Of a stretch of DNA of 64,000 nt, positions 53,552 through 61,392 are shown piece by piece. Below the pieces are notes generated by a model. The model was not told the DNA's origin, ran no database searches, and was given only the letters and a program-made list of their open reading frames with translations. A program made the position numbers and the translations under genes. Source of the stretch: Erythrobacter sp. GTDB taxonomy: Bacteria; Pseudomonadota; Alphaproteobacteria; Sphingomonadales; Sphingomonadaceae. Each line of letters begins with the position of its first letter. Within the stretch, counting starts at the first letter, position 1. The stretch is taken from contig NZ_CP050265.1 of the NCBI RefSeq assembly GCF_011765465.1, positions 806,001 to 870,000 of the forward strand, in the 5' to 3' direction.

Positions 53552-54551
53552 GGCCGTCACCTTCACAGGCGCCGATCGCCGCACGCTCGAGGGCGGTTGG
53601 CGGGCTGCACTGACTCGGCTCGGCCTCGCTGCCGCGGCGCTTGCCTGCGTGAGCGCGCGCGAATGGGGCGAGATGCTGCACCAGTGGTGGAACATCGACA
53701 CCTATAATCACATCCTCATCGTGCCCTTCATCCTCGCCTGGCTGGTCGGACTGAAGCGTGAGGCGCTCGCCGAGGTCGAGCCTCGTGCGTGGTGGCCGGG
53801 CGTGATGCTGGTCGGCGCGGCGCTCGCGCTGTGGGGTACAGGGCGCGCGAGCGGGATCAACCTCATCGCCCATGCGGGGGCGGTCGGGGCGCTGCAGGGC
53901 GCGGCGGTCGCACTGCTCGGCCCGCGGATTGCCGCGCTGCTCGCCCTGCCATTGGGCTTCGCGGTGTTTCTCGTGCCCTTTGGCGACGAGCTCATTCCCG
54001 CGCTTCAGGTCGTCACCGCCGAAATCGCCGCTGCGCTCACCCGCATGAGCGGCATCCCGGCCGAGCTCGACGGGCTCCATATCCTGACACCCTTTGCCCT
54101 CTTCATCGTCGCAGAAGCCTGTTCGGGCGTGAAGTTCCTCGCCGCCACCCTCGCTCTCGGCGTGCTGGTCGGCTTCACCCGCTTCGCCTCGTGGCGGCGG
54201 CGCGCGATGCTCCTGGGGGCCTGCATCGTCGTCCCGATCCTCGCCAACGGGGTGCGGGCGTGGGGGACGATCATGGTCGCGCGCAGCTTCGGCATCGAGG
54301 CCGCCGAGGGCTTCGATCACATCGTCTATGGCTGGGTGTTCTTCGCGCTTGTCACCGCCGGCCTGCTTGCCGCCGCCTGGCCGTTCTTCGAGCGCGAGCC
54401 GGAAGAGCATAGCTGGGGCTTGGCGCAGCTCGAAGGATCGCCGGTCCTAACCCGCTTTGAAAGGGGAGAAGGGCAGCGGCGCGGGGTCTTCGCCGCCATT
54501 CTCGGCCTCTCGCTCCTCGCCGCGATTGTCGCGCTCGCCCCGTTGGGCTAG
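53541..54551 (+). CDS. xrtA: exosortase A, without EpsI domain
   Basis: This 336-residue integral membrane cysteine transpeptidase is expected to cut the C-terminal PEP-CTERM anchor of exported proteins. About eight helices are present. The catalytic triad is visible: Cys in EACSGVKF (codon 54120-54122, residue 194), Arg in NGVRAWG (54255-54257, residue 239) and His in FDHIVYGW (54318-54320, residue 260). The protein ends just after one more helix (FAAILGLSLLAAIVAL). Many XrtA proteins continue here into an EpsI domain (total ~500 residues), which is absent. Confidence 0.92.
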   Translation: MPPEAVTFTGADRRTLEGGWRAALTRLGLAAAALACVSAREWGEMLHQWWNIDTYNHILIVPFILAWLVGLKREALAEVEPRAWWPGVMLVGAALALWGTGRASGINLIAHAGAVGALQGAAVALLGPRIAALLALPLGFAVFLVPFGDELIPALQVVTAEIAAALTRMSGIPAELDGLHILTPFALFIVAEACSGVKFLAATLALGVLVGFTRFASWRRRAMLLGACIVVPILANGVRAWGTIMVARSFGIEAAEGFDHIVYGWVFFALVTAGLLAAAWPFFEREPEEHSWGLAQLEGSPVLTRFERGEGQRRGVFAAILGLSLLAAIVALAPLG

Positions 54552-54562
54552 CCCCAGCGCCC

Positions 54563-56461
54563 ATGTGCGGGATTGCCGGAATCTTCCATGCCGAAACGCC
54601 CAAACCGGTCGATCCCGCGCGGGTCGAGCGGATGTGCGAGGCGCTGGTCCATCGCGGACCAGACGGGGCAGGCGTGTGGACCGCGCCGGGCGTCGGGCTC
54701 GGCCACCGCCGCCTGTCGGTGATCGACCTCGAAGGCTCGCCCCAGCCGATGCATTCGACCGACGGGCGCTGCGTCATCGTGTTCAACGGCGAGATCTACA
54801 ATTTCCGGCAATTGCGCCGAGAACTCGAAGCGGCGGGCGCGCGGTTCCGGACTTCCGGCGATACCGAGGTGATCCTCGCCGCTTATCAGCGCTGGGGGTT
54901 GGATTGCCTCGAGCGGCTCGACGGGATGTTCGCCTTCGCGCTCTACGACCTCGACAGGCGTGCGCTGCTGCTCGCCCGCGACCGGTTCGGGGTGAAGCCG
55001 CTTTTCCTCGCTCGGCTTTCCGACGGTAGCCTCGCTTTCGCCTCCGAGCTCAAGGGCCTGCTCGCCCATCCGCTGCTGCGGCGGCGGGTCGATCCCAAGG
55101 CGCTCGATGCCTACCTTGCCTGGGGCTACGTGCCCGACAGCCACGCGATCCTTGCCGGAACGCGCAAGCTGCCCGCGGGGCATTTCCTGTGGGCCGAGCA
55201 CGGCAAGCCGCTGCCCGAGCCGCGCCGGTGGTGGGACATCGATTTTTCGCAGCGCGCGCACGGGAGCGAAGCGGACCTTTCGGCCGAGCTCCTCCACCTC
55301 ATGCGGGAGGCGGTGCAGTCGCGCATGGTCGCCGATGTCCCGCTCGGCGCCTTCCTCTCGGGCGGGGTCGACAGCTCCAGCGTCGTGGCGCTGATGAGCG
55401 AGGCGAGCGCCGCGCCCGTGCGAACCTGCTCGATCGGCTTCGATGTCGAGAGCCTCGATGAAACGAGCCATGCCGAAGTGGTGGCGCAGCGCTTCGGGAC
55501 CGATCACACCGCTCGCCGCGTCGGGCACGGCGATTTTGCGGCGGTGGACGAGCTCGCGGCGATGTTTGACGAGCCTTTCGCCGATGCCTCGGCGCTTCCA
55601 ACATGGCACGTCTGCCGCCTTGCGCGCGAGCAGGTGACGGTTGCGCTGTCTGGCGACGGGGCGGACGAGGCGTTCGCGGGCTATCGCCGGCAGGTCTTTC
55701 ACCGCCAAGAGGAGCGCGTGCGTTCGCTCCTTCCGGCGGGCCTGCGCGCGCCCCTGTTCGGTGGGCTCGGGCGGGCCTGGCCCAAGGCGGACTGGGCTCC
55801 GCGCCCCCTGCGGGCCAAGGCGACACTGCTGGCTCTCGCGGCGAGCGGCGAGGAAGGCTATTCGCGCGGCCTGTCGGCGACCACGGCGGAGCAGCGCGCT
55901 GCGCTTTATTCGCCAGAACTCGCGCGCGATCTTGCGGGCTTCCGAGCCGAAGACGAAGTCGTGGACCTTATGCGCACGGCCCCGGCGCGAAGCGGGCTCG
56001 ACCGGGCGCAATACGCCGATCTCGCCTTCTGGCTGCCGGGCGACATCCTGACCAAGATCGACCGCACCAGCATGGCTGTCAGCCTCGAGGCGCGCGAGCC
56101 GCTGCTCGATCACCGGCTCGTCGAATTCGCCGCGCGCCTGCCCGAAAGAATGCGCGTGCGGCGTGGGACGGGCAAATACCTGCTCAAGCGCTGCATGGAA
56201 CGCTACCTGCCCTCCGACATACTTTATCGGCCCAAGCAGGGCTTCGTCACGCCGATCGCCGAATGGCTGCGCGGGCCGCTCGCCGGTGAAGCGCGGGCGA
56301 TCGCGGCAAGCCCGGTGATCGCCGAAAGCGGCTTCTTCGACGGTAGCGCACTCGCGCGGCTCGCCGAGGCGCATATTGCCGGGCGCGCCGACAATTCGAG
56401 GCTCCTGTGGCAATTGCTCATGCTCGAGAAGTCGCTGACAAGACTCGGCATTTCCGGCTGA
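54563..56461 (+). CDS. XrtA/PEP-CTERM-system amidotransferase (asparagine-synthase-like)
   Basis: This 632-residue protein has an N-terminal glutaminase domain whose Cys2 is the nucleophile (MCGIAGIF), with HRGPDGAGVW and VFNGEIYNFRQLR. The C-terminal synthetase domain carries the PP-loop FLSGGVDSSSVVALM and YRPKQGFVTPIAEWL. It probably amidates a carboxyl group on the glycan or its precursor using glutamine and ATP. Length and position match the exosortase-A amidotransferase family. It is the last gene of the plus-strand arm, 11 bases after xrtA. Confidence 0.93.
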   Translation: MCGIAGIFHAETPKPVDPARVERMCEALVHRGPDGAGVWTAPGVGLGHRRLSVIDLEGSPQPMHSTDGRCVIVFNGEIYNFRQLRRELEAAGARFRTSGDTEVILAAYQRWGLDCLERLDGMFAFALYDLDRRALLLARDRFGVKPLFLARLSDGSLAFASELKGLLAHPLLRRRVDPKALDAYLAWGYVPDSHAILAGTRKLPAGHFLWAEHGKPLPEPRRWWDIDFSQRAHGSEADLSAELLHLMREAVQSRMVADVPLGAFLSGGVDSSSVVALMSEASAAPVRTCSIGFDVESLDETSHAEVVAQRFGTDHTARRVGHGDFAAVDELAAMFDEPFADASALPTWHVCRLAREQVTVALSGDGADEAFAGYRRQVFHRQEERVRSLLPAGLRAPLFGGLGRAWPKADWAPRPLRAKATLLALAASGEEGYSRGLSATTAEQRAALYSPELARDLAGFRAEDEVVDLMRTAPARSGLDRAQYADLAFWLPGDILTKIDRTSMAVSLEAREPLLDHRLVEFAARLPERMRVRRGTGKYLLKRCMERYLPSDILYRPKQGFVTPIAEWLRGPLAGEARAIAASPVIAESGFFDGSALARLAEAHIAGRADNSRLLWQLLMLEKSLTRLGISG

Positions 56462-56616
56462 AACGAACGGGTTTCTTCGGCAAGAATGTGAGTCCTTTGG
56501 GCAACGCCCGCCCCATTTCGGGACTCGCAAATGTGACTTGGTAAATATTTGATTGCCAAGCGACTCCTGCCTCGCTTAGATTCAGCGCAACAGAGCCAAA
56601 GGGCCGTGAAGCCGAT

Positions 56617-56634
56617 CCGGCGGGCACCCTGCCG
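56617..56634 (+). other. hairpin in the leader of the DSF-synthase-like gene
   Basis: CCGGC pairs with GCCGG across an inner GGG/CCC, ending about 30 bases before the start codon. It may affect translation or transcription of rpfF. Confidence 0.25.
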
Positions 56635-56666
56635 GGAACAGACGGGGCGTGTCGGAGAACGGAACC

Positions 56667-57593
56667 ATGGACAGCAGTGCCACCAGCGCGGTCCCCTTGA
56701 CCGGTGAGGACGAAGAGCTTCTCGCCGAAAGCGCGCTTCACGCGGCGATCCCGCAGGAGCTTTTCGGACTGGGCGAACTCGACGTCCTCTACGACGATCG
56801 CGCGGCCGCGCTCTGGACTTTCATGAACCCGGAGGGGCGCCCCAGTTTCACACCCGCAATGTTGCGCGATTTCGAGAGCTGGCAGGAACTGATCGGGGAG
56901 GGCTTCGGGCCGGGCAAGGTGCCGCTGCGCTATCTCATCCTCGGCAGCCGCGCGCGCGACGTGTTCTGCTTCGGCGGCGATCTCGAACTGTTCCAGCGGC
57001 TCATCCGCGACCAGGACCGCGACGGGCTGGTGCGCTACGGCCACCGCTGCTGCGCGATCCTCGACCGGAACATCAACACGCTCGGGATCCCGATGCTGAC
57101 CGTGGGGCTGGTGCAGGGCGCGGCGCTCGGCGGCGGGTTCGAGGCGCTCCTTTCCTTCGACTACATCATCGCCGAGCGCCAGGCGACTTTCGGCCTGCCC
57201 GAGATCATGTTCGGCCTCTATCCCGGCATGGGCGCGCACGCCTTGCTCGCGCGCAAGCTGGGGAGCGCGATGGCCGACCGGATCATCGTCTCGAACCGGA
57301 CCTACACGGCCGAGGAAATGTACGAGATGGGCATCGTCCACGCGCTCGCCGAGCCGGGGGATGGGGTGGGCGCGGTGCGCGATTTCCTCAAGAAATCGGA
57401 CCGTCGCCATGCCGGCCTCGTGGGTTCGCGGCGGGCAATCAAGGAGGTCTGGAAGCTCGATGTCGCCGAACTCAACCGCATCACCGAGATGTGGGCCGAC
57501 ACCGCGCTGCAGCTTACTGAGACCGATCTCAAGGTGATGAACCGCCTTGTCGCGGCGCAAGCGCGCCTCGCGGAACGGATCGCGGCCGCTTAA
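56667..57593 (+). CDS. rpfF: DSF synthase, RpfF-type crotonase
   Basis: This 308-residue enoyl-CoA-hydratase-fold protein resembles RpfF, which makes the cis-2-unsaturated fatty acid signal DSF from acyl-ACP. Motifs are CFGGDLELFQRLIRDQDRD, VQGAALGGGFEALLSFDYII and ATFGLPEIMFGLYPGMGAH; the Glu residues of GGGFEA and GLPE are the catalytic pair of the family. ATG 56667 has GGAG upstream; GTG 56649 is an alternative. It lies 205 bases after the XrtA amidotransferase gene. Its stop overlaps the zapE stop (TTAA, 57590-57593). Confidence 0.85.
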   Translation: MDSSATSAVPLTGEDEELLAESALHAAIPQELFGLGELDVLYDDRAAALWTFMNPEGRPSFTPAMLRDFESWQELIGEGFGPGKVPLRYLILGSRARDVFCFGGDLELFQRLIRDQDRDGLVRYGHRCCAILDRNINTLGIPMLTVGLVQGAALGGGFEALLSFDYIIAERQATFGLPEIMFGLYPGMGAHALLARKLGSAMADRIIVSNRTYTAEEMYEMGIVHALAEPGDGVGAVRDFLKKSDRRHAGLVGSRRAIKEVWKLDVAELNRITEMWADTALQLTETDLKVMNRLVAAQARLAERIAAA

Positions 57594-58707
57594 CCTTCCT
57601 CTCCATGGCCGAGCGCCATGTAGTCGTCGCTCTGCATCTCGTTCAGCCGGCTGACGGTGCGCTCGAATTCGAACGCGCCGTCGCCAGAGGGATAGAGGTC
57701 TTCGGGCAGCGCAGAGGCGGTGGCGAAAAGCTTCACCCGGTTTTCGTAGAGCGCATCGATCAGCGTGACGAAGCGCGCGGCCTCGTTGCGGTTCTCGGGG
57801 CCCATGCGCGGGATGCCGACGATGATGACCGTGTGGAAAGCGCGCGCGATGGCGAGGTAGTCGCGCGCGCCCCGCGCCGCTCCGCACAGCCGCTGGAAAC
57901 TGAACACCCCGACACCCTTGAGGCTCTTGGGCACGTGGACCGTTCGCTTGGCGCCGACGGGCAGGTCCTCGCTCGGCACGTGCGCGGCATCCTCGGGCGC
58001 GAAATCGGTCAGGCGAAAGAACGCCTCGCGCACCTTCTCCGTTGCCTCGTCGCCCAATGGCGTATGCCAGGTTGCCAGCCCGCCGATCCGGTCGAGCCGG
58101 TAATCGGTCGGCCCGTTCAGGGGCAGGACGTCGAGCTCGCCCTCAATGAGGTCGATGAAGGGCAGGAAATGCTCGCGGTTGAGGCCGTCCTTGTAGAGAT
58201 CGGTCGGCGGGCGGTTCGAGGTGGTGACGATGGTGACGCCGCGTTCCCGGATGAGCTGGGTGAACAGCCGGCTCATGATCATCGCATCGGCGGAATTGTT
58301 CACCACCATCTCGTCGAAAGCGAGACAGCGCACCCCTTCCGCCAGGCGCTCGGCAACGCGCGGGATGGGGTCGCCTTCGCGGAGCTGGCGGACCTCGCGC
58401 ATCGTCTCGTGGACGTCCTGCATGAAGGCGTGGAAATGCACGCGGCGCTTCTGCGCTATTCCGAGCGTCTGGTGGAAGAGGTCCATCAGCATCGACTTGC
58501 CGCGCCCGACACCGCCCCACATATATACGCCTTCGGGACGCTTCGGTTGCTTGGCGAAGAGCTTGCCGAAAAGGCCGGGGAAGGCTGAGCTTGCTCGAGT
58601 TCGCGTTGCAACCGGTCGAGCCGCTCAGCCGCCGCGCGCTGGTCCGGGTCGGCGCGCAGTTCGCCGCTTGCGATCAGATCTTCATAGCGCGCGAGCAGGC
58701 CCGCCAT
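57590..58707 (-). pseudogene. zapE: zapE (AFG1-like ATPase), interrupted by a frameshift
   Basis: ZapE is a cell-division ATPase that acts at the Z-ring. The first part runs from ATG 58707 in one frame (GLLARYEDLIASGELRADP ... RELEQAQ); the rest continues in another frame from about 58584 (AFPGLFGKLFAKQPKRPEG, then the Walker A WGGVGRGKSM and AFDEMVV). Restoring one G between 58584 and 58585 would join the frames as QAQAFPGLF and give 372 residues, the normal length. The first-frame reading ends at a stop around 58486. The ATG overlaps the thioesterase stop (TGATG). It may be a real mutation or a sequence error. Confidence 0.88.
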
Positions 58708-59177
58708 CAGCGCGGTTTCATCTTGCGCACGATGCCCGAATAGCTCGCCACCACGTCGTCTCCCTGGACAGCCTGCCCGCGCAGGAACAGCATCCGCCCG
58801 GTCTCGCGCACGATTTCGGTCACGGCGTCGAGCGGCCTTTCGGGATCGCCTGCGCCGACGAATTGCGTTGACAATTCGACCGTCACCGACGGCCCGGCAT
58901 CGCCGTGTCCGACAAGGTGCATGGTGGCGAACAGGGCGATGTCGATCAGGCCCAGCGTCGCCGCGCCGTGGATATTGTCACCGAGATTGGTGTGGCGGCG
59001 CTCGGGAAACATCCGCAGGCGGCACTGGTCGCCTTCGCGGCGCACGTGCATATCGCCCAGCACCGCGGTGTTGTAGCGCGTCCGATCGACGAGGTTCCAG
59101 CTGTACCAGCCGTCCTCGCCGCCCGCCTCCTCCGGTGGGATGGCGCGATAGTCGAACGGGGGACCGGCATCGTTCAC
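58707..59177 (-). CDS. PaaI-type hotdog thioesterase
   Basis: This 156-residue hotdog-fold protein probably hydrolyses an acyl-CoA or acyl-ACP thioester. The typical stretch is LGDNIHGAATLGLIDIALFA with the catalytic-helix residues, followed by SVTVELSTQFVGAGDP and a strand end YSGIVRKMKP. The start is GTG 59177 with a strong GGAGGAG site eight bases upstream. It lies 43 bases after sdhB and overlaps the zapE start, so these three form an operon. The substrate is unknown. Confidence 0.85.
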   Translation of the reverse strand: MNDAGPPFDYRAIPPEEAGGEDGWYSWNLVDRTRYNTAVLGDMHVRREGDQCRLRMFPERRHTNLGDNIHGAATLGLIDIALFATMHLVGHGDAGPSVTVELSTQFVGAGDPERPLDAVTEIVRETGRMLFLRGQAVQGDDVVASYSGIVRKMKPR

Positions 59178-59220
59178 GACCCGTCTCCTCCCGGCAATTC
59201 CCTCCCAGCCATGCGGAAGG

Positions 59221-60003
59221 TCAGAGCTCGCGCTCGGCCATCATCTTCTTGGTCTCTGCGATCGCCTTGGCCGGCGAAAGACCCTTGGGGCAGACATTCG
59301 CGCAGTTCATGATCGTGTGGCAGCGATAGAGCCGGAAGGGGTCCTCCAGCGCATCGAGCCGCTCGCCCGTCATCTCGTCGCGGCTGTCGGCGAGCCAGCG
59401 GTATGCCTGCAGCAGGATCGCGGGGCCGAGGAACTTGTCCGAGTTCCACCAGTAGGACGGGCAGGCGGTCGAACAGCACGCGCACAGGATGCACTCGTAG
59501 AGCCCGTCGAGCTTTTCGCGCTGTTCGGGCGACTGCAGCCGCTCCTTGCCCGAAGGCGTCGGGCTGACGGTTTGCAGCCACGGCTTGATCGAGGCGTATT
59601 GCGCGTAGAAATGCGTGAAATCGGGCACGAGGTCCTTGATCACGTCCATGTGCGGCAGCGGGGTGATGCGGATCTCGCCCTTCAGGTCCTCGATCGCGGT
59701 GGTGCAGGCGAGGCCGTTCTTGCCGTTCATGTTCATCGAGCACGATCCGCAGATCCCTTCGCGGCAGGAGCGGCGGAAGGTCAGCGTCGGGTCGATCTCG
59801 TTCTTGATCTTGAACAGGGCGTCGAGGACCATCGGCCCGCACTGGTCGAGGTCGATCTCGAACGTGTCGTAGCGCGGGTTCTCTCCGCTGTCGGGATCGT
59901 AGCGATAGACCTTGAAGCTCTTCACCCGCTTCGCGCCGTCAGCCTTGTGGACGCGGCCCTGCTTCTTGATCTTGGAATTCTTCGGAAGGGTGAAAGTCGC
60001 CAT
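59221..60003 (-). CDS. sdhB: succinate dehydrogenase iron-sulfur subunit
   Basis: This 260-residue subunit of complex II carries three Fe-S clusters between the flavoprotein and quinone. Cluster motifs are [16 protein letters not shown] with a later Cys (LACTT) for [2Fe-2S], [17 protein letters not shown] for [4Fe-4S], and [15 protein letters not shown] for [3Fe-4S]. ATG 60003 begins the homology; an in-frame extension to 60090 is unlikely. No sdhC, sdhD or sdhA is adjacent; it is the first gene of an operon with a thioesterase and zapE. Confidence 0.96.
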   Translation of the reverse strand: MATFTLPKNSKIKKQGRVHKADGAKRVKSFKVYRYDPDSGENPRYDTFEIDLDQCGPMVLDALFKIKNEIDPTLTFRRSCREGICGSCSMNMNGKNGLACTTAIEDLKGEIRITPLPHMDVIKDLVPDFTHFYAQYASIKPWLQTVSPTPSGKERLQSPEQREKLDGLYECILCACCSTACPSYWWNSDKFLGPAILLQAYRWLADSRDEMTGERLDALEDPFRLYRCHTIMNCANVCPKGLSPAKAIAETKKMMAEREL

Positions 60004-60095
60004 GGTGGTCGTGATCCCGGTTTGAACGTGCGCCCTATCTAACGGCTCGAGTGGACGAGGCAAGGCGGCAGGTGTTGCGTCGTTTGGCACGAAGC

Positions 60096-60122
60096 TTGTC
60101 CGCGCTTCAATAAGGCGGACAA
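60096..60122. promoter_or_regulatory. inverted repeat upstream of sdhB
   Basis: TTGTCCGC (60096-60103) and GCGGACAA (60115-60122) are perfect inverted repeats separated by 11 bases, in the 272-base region between the divergent sdhB and SDR genes. It could be an operator for either gene. No known regulator site is recognised. Confidence 0.35.
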
Positions 60123-60275
60123 AAGTTACACCCTGTCACTTTTATGTTCGCCTCCCAGCCGGTTGAAAAGAATGGGTTTTCTGATGGATTTGGCGAGCGG
60201 ACGGACAGGGGGGCGGGGTTGATTTATGTTGCAATCTCCTTGGAACCGCTCTCGCCTTCCCGCGCTTTAGCTGAC

Positions 60276-61010
60276 ATGACCGAGGTAGGAAATTGGCCGC
60301 GCCGCGCGGCGGTGTGGGGATGTTCGGGCGGGATTGGCCGCGCGCTGTGCGAGGGGCTCGCCGAACACGGCTGCGAGACGATCTACGCGGGATCGCGCGG
60401 CGGCGATGAGCCTTCGGGCGGACCCTTCCGTCCTTTCGCCTTCGACCTCACCGACGAGGGCAGCATCGCATCCGCCGCCGAGGCGATGAAGGACGAGCCG
60501 CCTGAATGGGTCATAGTCGCGAGCGGGGTGCTGACGCTGGCGGACGGGACCGGGCCGGAGCGCAGCTACCGCCATGTCGAGGCGGCGAGCATGGCCGAAG
60601 TTTTCGCGGTGAACACGATCGGCCCCGCGCTTGTCGCCAAGCACTGCCTGCGGCTGATGCCGCGCAGGGAGCCCTTCGTCTTCGCTGCATTGAGCGCGCG
60701 GGTCGGCTCGATTTCGGATAACGGGATCGGAGGGTGGCATTCCTACCGCGCCTCGAAAGCGGCGCTCAATATGCTGCTGAAGAACTACGCGATCGAGATG
60801 GGCCGCACGCATTCCGGGGGCGTGGTGGTCGGCCTCCACCCCGGCACGGTCGATACGGCGCTGTCCGAGCCGTTCCAGAAGAACCTGCCCGATGGCCAGC
60901 TGACCGCGCCGGGCGAGGCGGCGGGCAAGCTGCTCGGCGTGCTCGCCGGGCTGGGGCCGCTGGACAGCGGCAAGGTGTTCGACTATGCCGGGCGCGAAGT
61001 GCCGGCTTAG
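60276..61010 (+). CDS. SDR family oxidoreductase (CsgA-like)
   Basis: This 244-residue protein has an SDR fold with an altered dinucleotide motif (VWGCSGGIG), a conserved NTIGPALVAKHCL helix, the S of AALSARVGSI and the catalytic YRASKAALNML. The end GKVFDYAGREVPA is typical of the C-factor-like subgroup. The substrate is unknown. ATG 60276 was chosen because upstream in-frame residues do not fit the family. Its TAG overlaps the stop of the convergent membrane-protein gene (61007-61010). Confidence 0.85.
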   Translation: MTEVGNWPRRAAVWGCSGGIGRALCEGLAEHGCETIYAGSRGGDEPSGGPFRPFAFDLTDEGSIASAAEAMKDEPPEWVIVASGVLTLADGTGPERSYRHVEAASMAEVFAVNTIGPALVAKHCLRLMPRREPFVFAALSARVGSISDNGIGGWHSYRASKAALNMLLKNYAIEMGRTHSGGVVVGLHPGTVDTALSEPFQKNLPDGQLTAPGEAAGKLLGVLAGLGPLDSGKVFDYAGREVPA

Positions 61011-61303
61011 TCGAATATCACGACGGCAAGCTCCGCCCAAACTGCGAGAAAACCGAAAGCCGAAAGCGCAATGCCCGCGATCCGTCCAGCGGGACGGGCG
61101 AACGCGCGCAGGGCGAGCTCGACCCCGGCCCACAGCGCGGCGAGCAGGGCAGCAGCGACGAGAAAATCGCCCGGTCCCCAGTCGACCTCGCCGGTGAACT
61201 GCATCGCAACAAGCGGCACTGCGAGAAGCGCGAGCGCTCCCGCGGCAAAGGCGCGGCGCAGCCCGCGCAAGGAGAGTGCCGAACCGATCGAGGCGGCGTT
61301 CAT
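61007..61303 (-). CDS. small membrane protein, unknown function
   Basis: This 98-residue protein has three hydrophobic segments (AFAAGALALLAVPLVAMQF, FLVAAALLAALWAGVELAL and IAGIALSAFGFLAVWAELAVVIF). The ribosome-binding site GGAAAGGA precedes ATG 61303. No family is recognised. It lies 89 bases after the ATP-grasp gene on the same strand and may be co-transcribed with it. Confidence 0.68.
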   Translation of the reverse strand: MNAASIGSALSLRGLRRAFAAGALALLAVPLVAMQFTGEVDWGPGDFLVAAALLAALWAGVELALRAFARPAGRIAGIALSAFGFLAVWAELAVVIFD

Positions 61304-61392
61304 GTCGTGTCCTTTCCGGCCTGCGGGATTACTCTCACCGATTGGCTTTAGCTTCGATGAACAGCGCGGCGTGCCGCCCCGCAGACGATCGC

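Noticed and set aside
58575-58595. Programmed -1 frameshift in zapE
   Set aside because: No X-XXY-YYZ slippery heptamer or downstream stimulatory structure was seen, and ZapE is normally one frame. A one-base deletion is simpler.
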